In this document: positions 5,595 to 6,013 of the stretch, one piece after another
Position numbering within the stretch: the first letter of the stretch is position 1
Layout: each line of letters begins with the position of its first letter
Source: Gammaproteobacteria bacterium
GTDB lineage: Bacteria > Pseudomonadota > Gammaproteobacteria > QOAV01
Assembly (NCBI GenBank): GCA_027067235.1
Contig: JALXFQ010000202.1
Coordinates: 1 to 6,013 of the forward strand
Length of the DNA: 6,013 bases
Direction of reading: 5' to 3'
Made by a program: the position numbers and the translations under genes
The notes under the pieces: generated by a model
What the model was told of the DNA's origin: nothing
The model's input: the letters and a program-made list of their open reading frames with translations, nothing else
Database searches by the model: none

Positions 5595-6013
5595 CTATTC
5601 AACCGCAGCGGCGCCGCTGACGATTTCTGAAATTTCCTGCGTGATGGCCGCCTGCCGGGCCTTGTTGTAAACCAGCTTCAGCTCGGATATCAGCTCACCG
5701 GCGTTATCGGTCGCGGCCTTCATCGCCACCATTCTGGCCGCCATCTCGCTGGCCTTGTTTTCCACCACGCCCTGATACACCAGCGACTCGATATAGCGCG
5801 TAAGCAGGGTGTCCAGCACCAGCTCGGCCTCGGGTTCGTAGATGTAGTCCCAGTAATACTTGATGTCGTCATCATTGTCGCCGGGGTCCAGCGGCAGCAG
5901 GGTTTCCACGGTCGGTTCCTGGGTCATGGCGCTGACGAAGCGATTGTAGGCGATGCACAGCTTGCCGGTTTTGCCCTCGGCATAGGCATCCAGCATGACC
6001 TTGATATTGCCCA
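5595..6013 (-). CDS. atpG: F-type ATP synthase gamma subunit, C-terminal half only (5' part beyond the window edge)
   Basis: Gamma is the rotating central shaft of F1 and couples c-ring rotation to the beta subunits. The window holds 138 codons, a TAG stop at 5597-5595 and 2 bases of a further codon. This is about the C-terminal half of a roughly 287-residue protein. Diagnostic segments are WDYIYEPEAE, LDTLLTRYIES, YQGVVENKASEMAARMVAMK, ATDNAGELI, LVYNKARQAAITQEISEIV and the end GAAAVE. These match the E. coli C-terminus closely, including the long terminal helix inside the alpha3-beta3 ring. The reading frame stays open through 6011 upstream of the Met codon at 5996 (GNIKVM), so that Met is internal and the true start lies beyond the window. 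atpD follows after 29 bases. Confidence 0.98.
   Translation of the reverse strand, partial: GNIKVMLDAYAEGKTGKLCIAYNRFVSAMTQEPTVETLLPLDPGDNDDDIKYYWDYIYEPEAELVLDTLLTRYIESLVYQGVVENKASEMAARMVAMKAATDNAGELISELKLVYNKARQAAITQEISEIVSGAAAVE

Noticed and set aside
5595..5996. A complete 133-residue gene starting at Met 5996
   Set aside because: The frame continues upstream to the window edge with conserved gamma-subunit sequence (GNIKVM), so this Met is internal to atpG.
1..6013. An undescribed system, mobile element, CRISPR array or RNA gene
   Set aside because: Nearly every base is accounted for by six intact or edge-truncated housekeeping genes with short gaps. I saw no direct-repeat arrays, transposase motifs, tRNA-like sequence or unexplained coding region.

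Overview
This window is part of a gammaproteobacterial chromosome. Six protein genes all lie on the minus strand. In transcription order (right to left) they are the 3' half of atpG, then atpD, atpC, a SlyD-like FKBP prolyl isomerase gene, glmU, and glmS, which runs off the left edge about a dozen codons before its expected stop. The taxonomic suggestion rests on three things. The first is the atpGDC-glmU-glmS order known from Escherichia and Pseudomonas. The second is close motif-by-motif agreement with the E. coli proteins as I remember them, for example DNIYRYTLAG in the beta subunit. The third is a GC-rich composition. I cannot name a genus from sequence alone.

Region by region. Positions 5595-6013 hold the C-terminal half of the ATP synthase gamma subunit. 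Positions 4189-5565 hold the complete beta subunit, with Walker A, Walker B and DELSEED motifs. Positions 3751-4173 hold the complete epsilon subunit. Positions 3244-3732 hold the isomerase gene, which starts with GTG and follows atpC after 18 bases. Positions 3169-3243 are the only sizeable non-coding gap (75 bases). It carries a perfect extended -10 sequence and a GC-rich hairpin, and probably contains a promoter for glmUS. Positions 1801-3168 hold glmU. Positions 1-1797 hold glmS, which begins 3 bases after the glmU stop. No stretch over 300 bases lacks a gene.

How the genes work together. The atp genes encode the catalytic and rotor parts of F1, which makes ATP from the proton gradient. 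GlmS and GlmU carry out the first and last two steps of UDP-GlcNAc synthesis, which feeds peptidoglycan and lipopolysaccharide; GlmM, which acts between them, is not in the window. The isomerase is probably a general cytoplasmic folding helper. Close spacing suggests that atpG-atpD-atpC and the isomerase gene are co-transcribed, and that glmU-glmS form a translationally coupled pair.

I found no mobile element, CRISPR array, RNA gene, prophage or unknown multi-gene system. This is a core housekeeping locus. The items worth a second look are modest: the isomerase gene between atpC and glmU, its altered active-site region and missing metal-binding tail, the candidate promoter and hairpins before glmU, and the very tight glmU-glmS junction.
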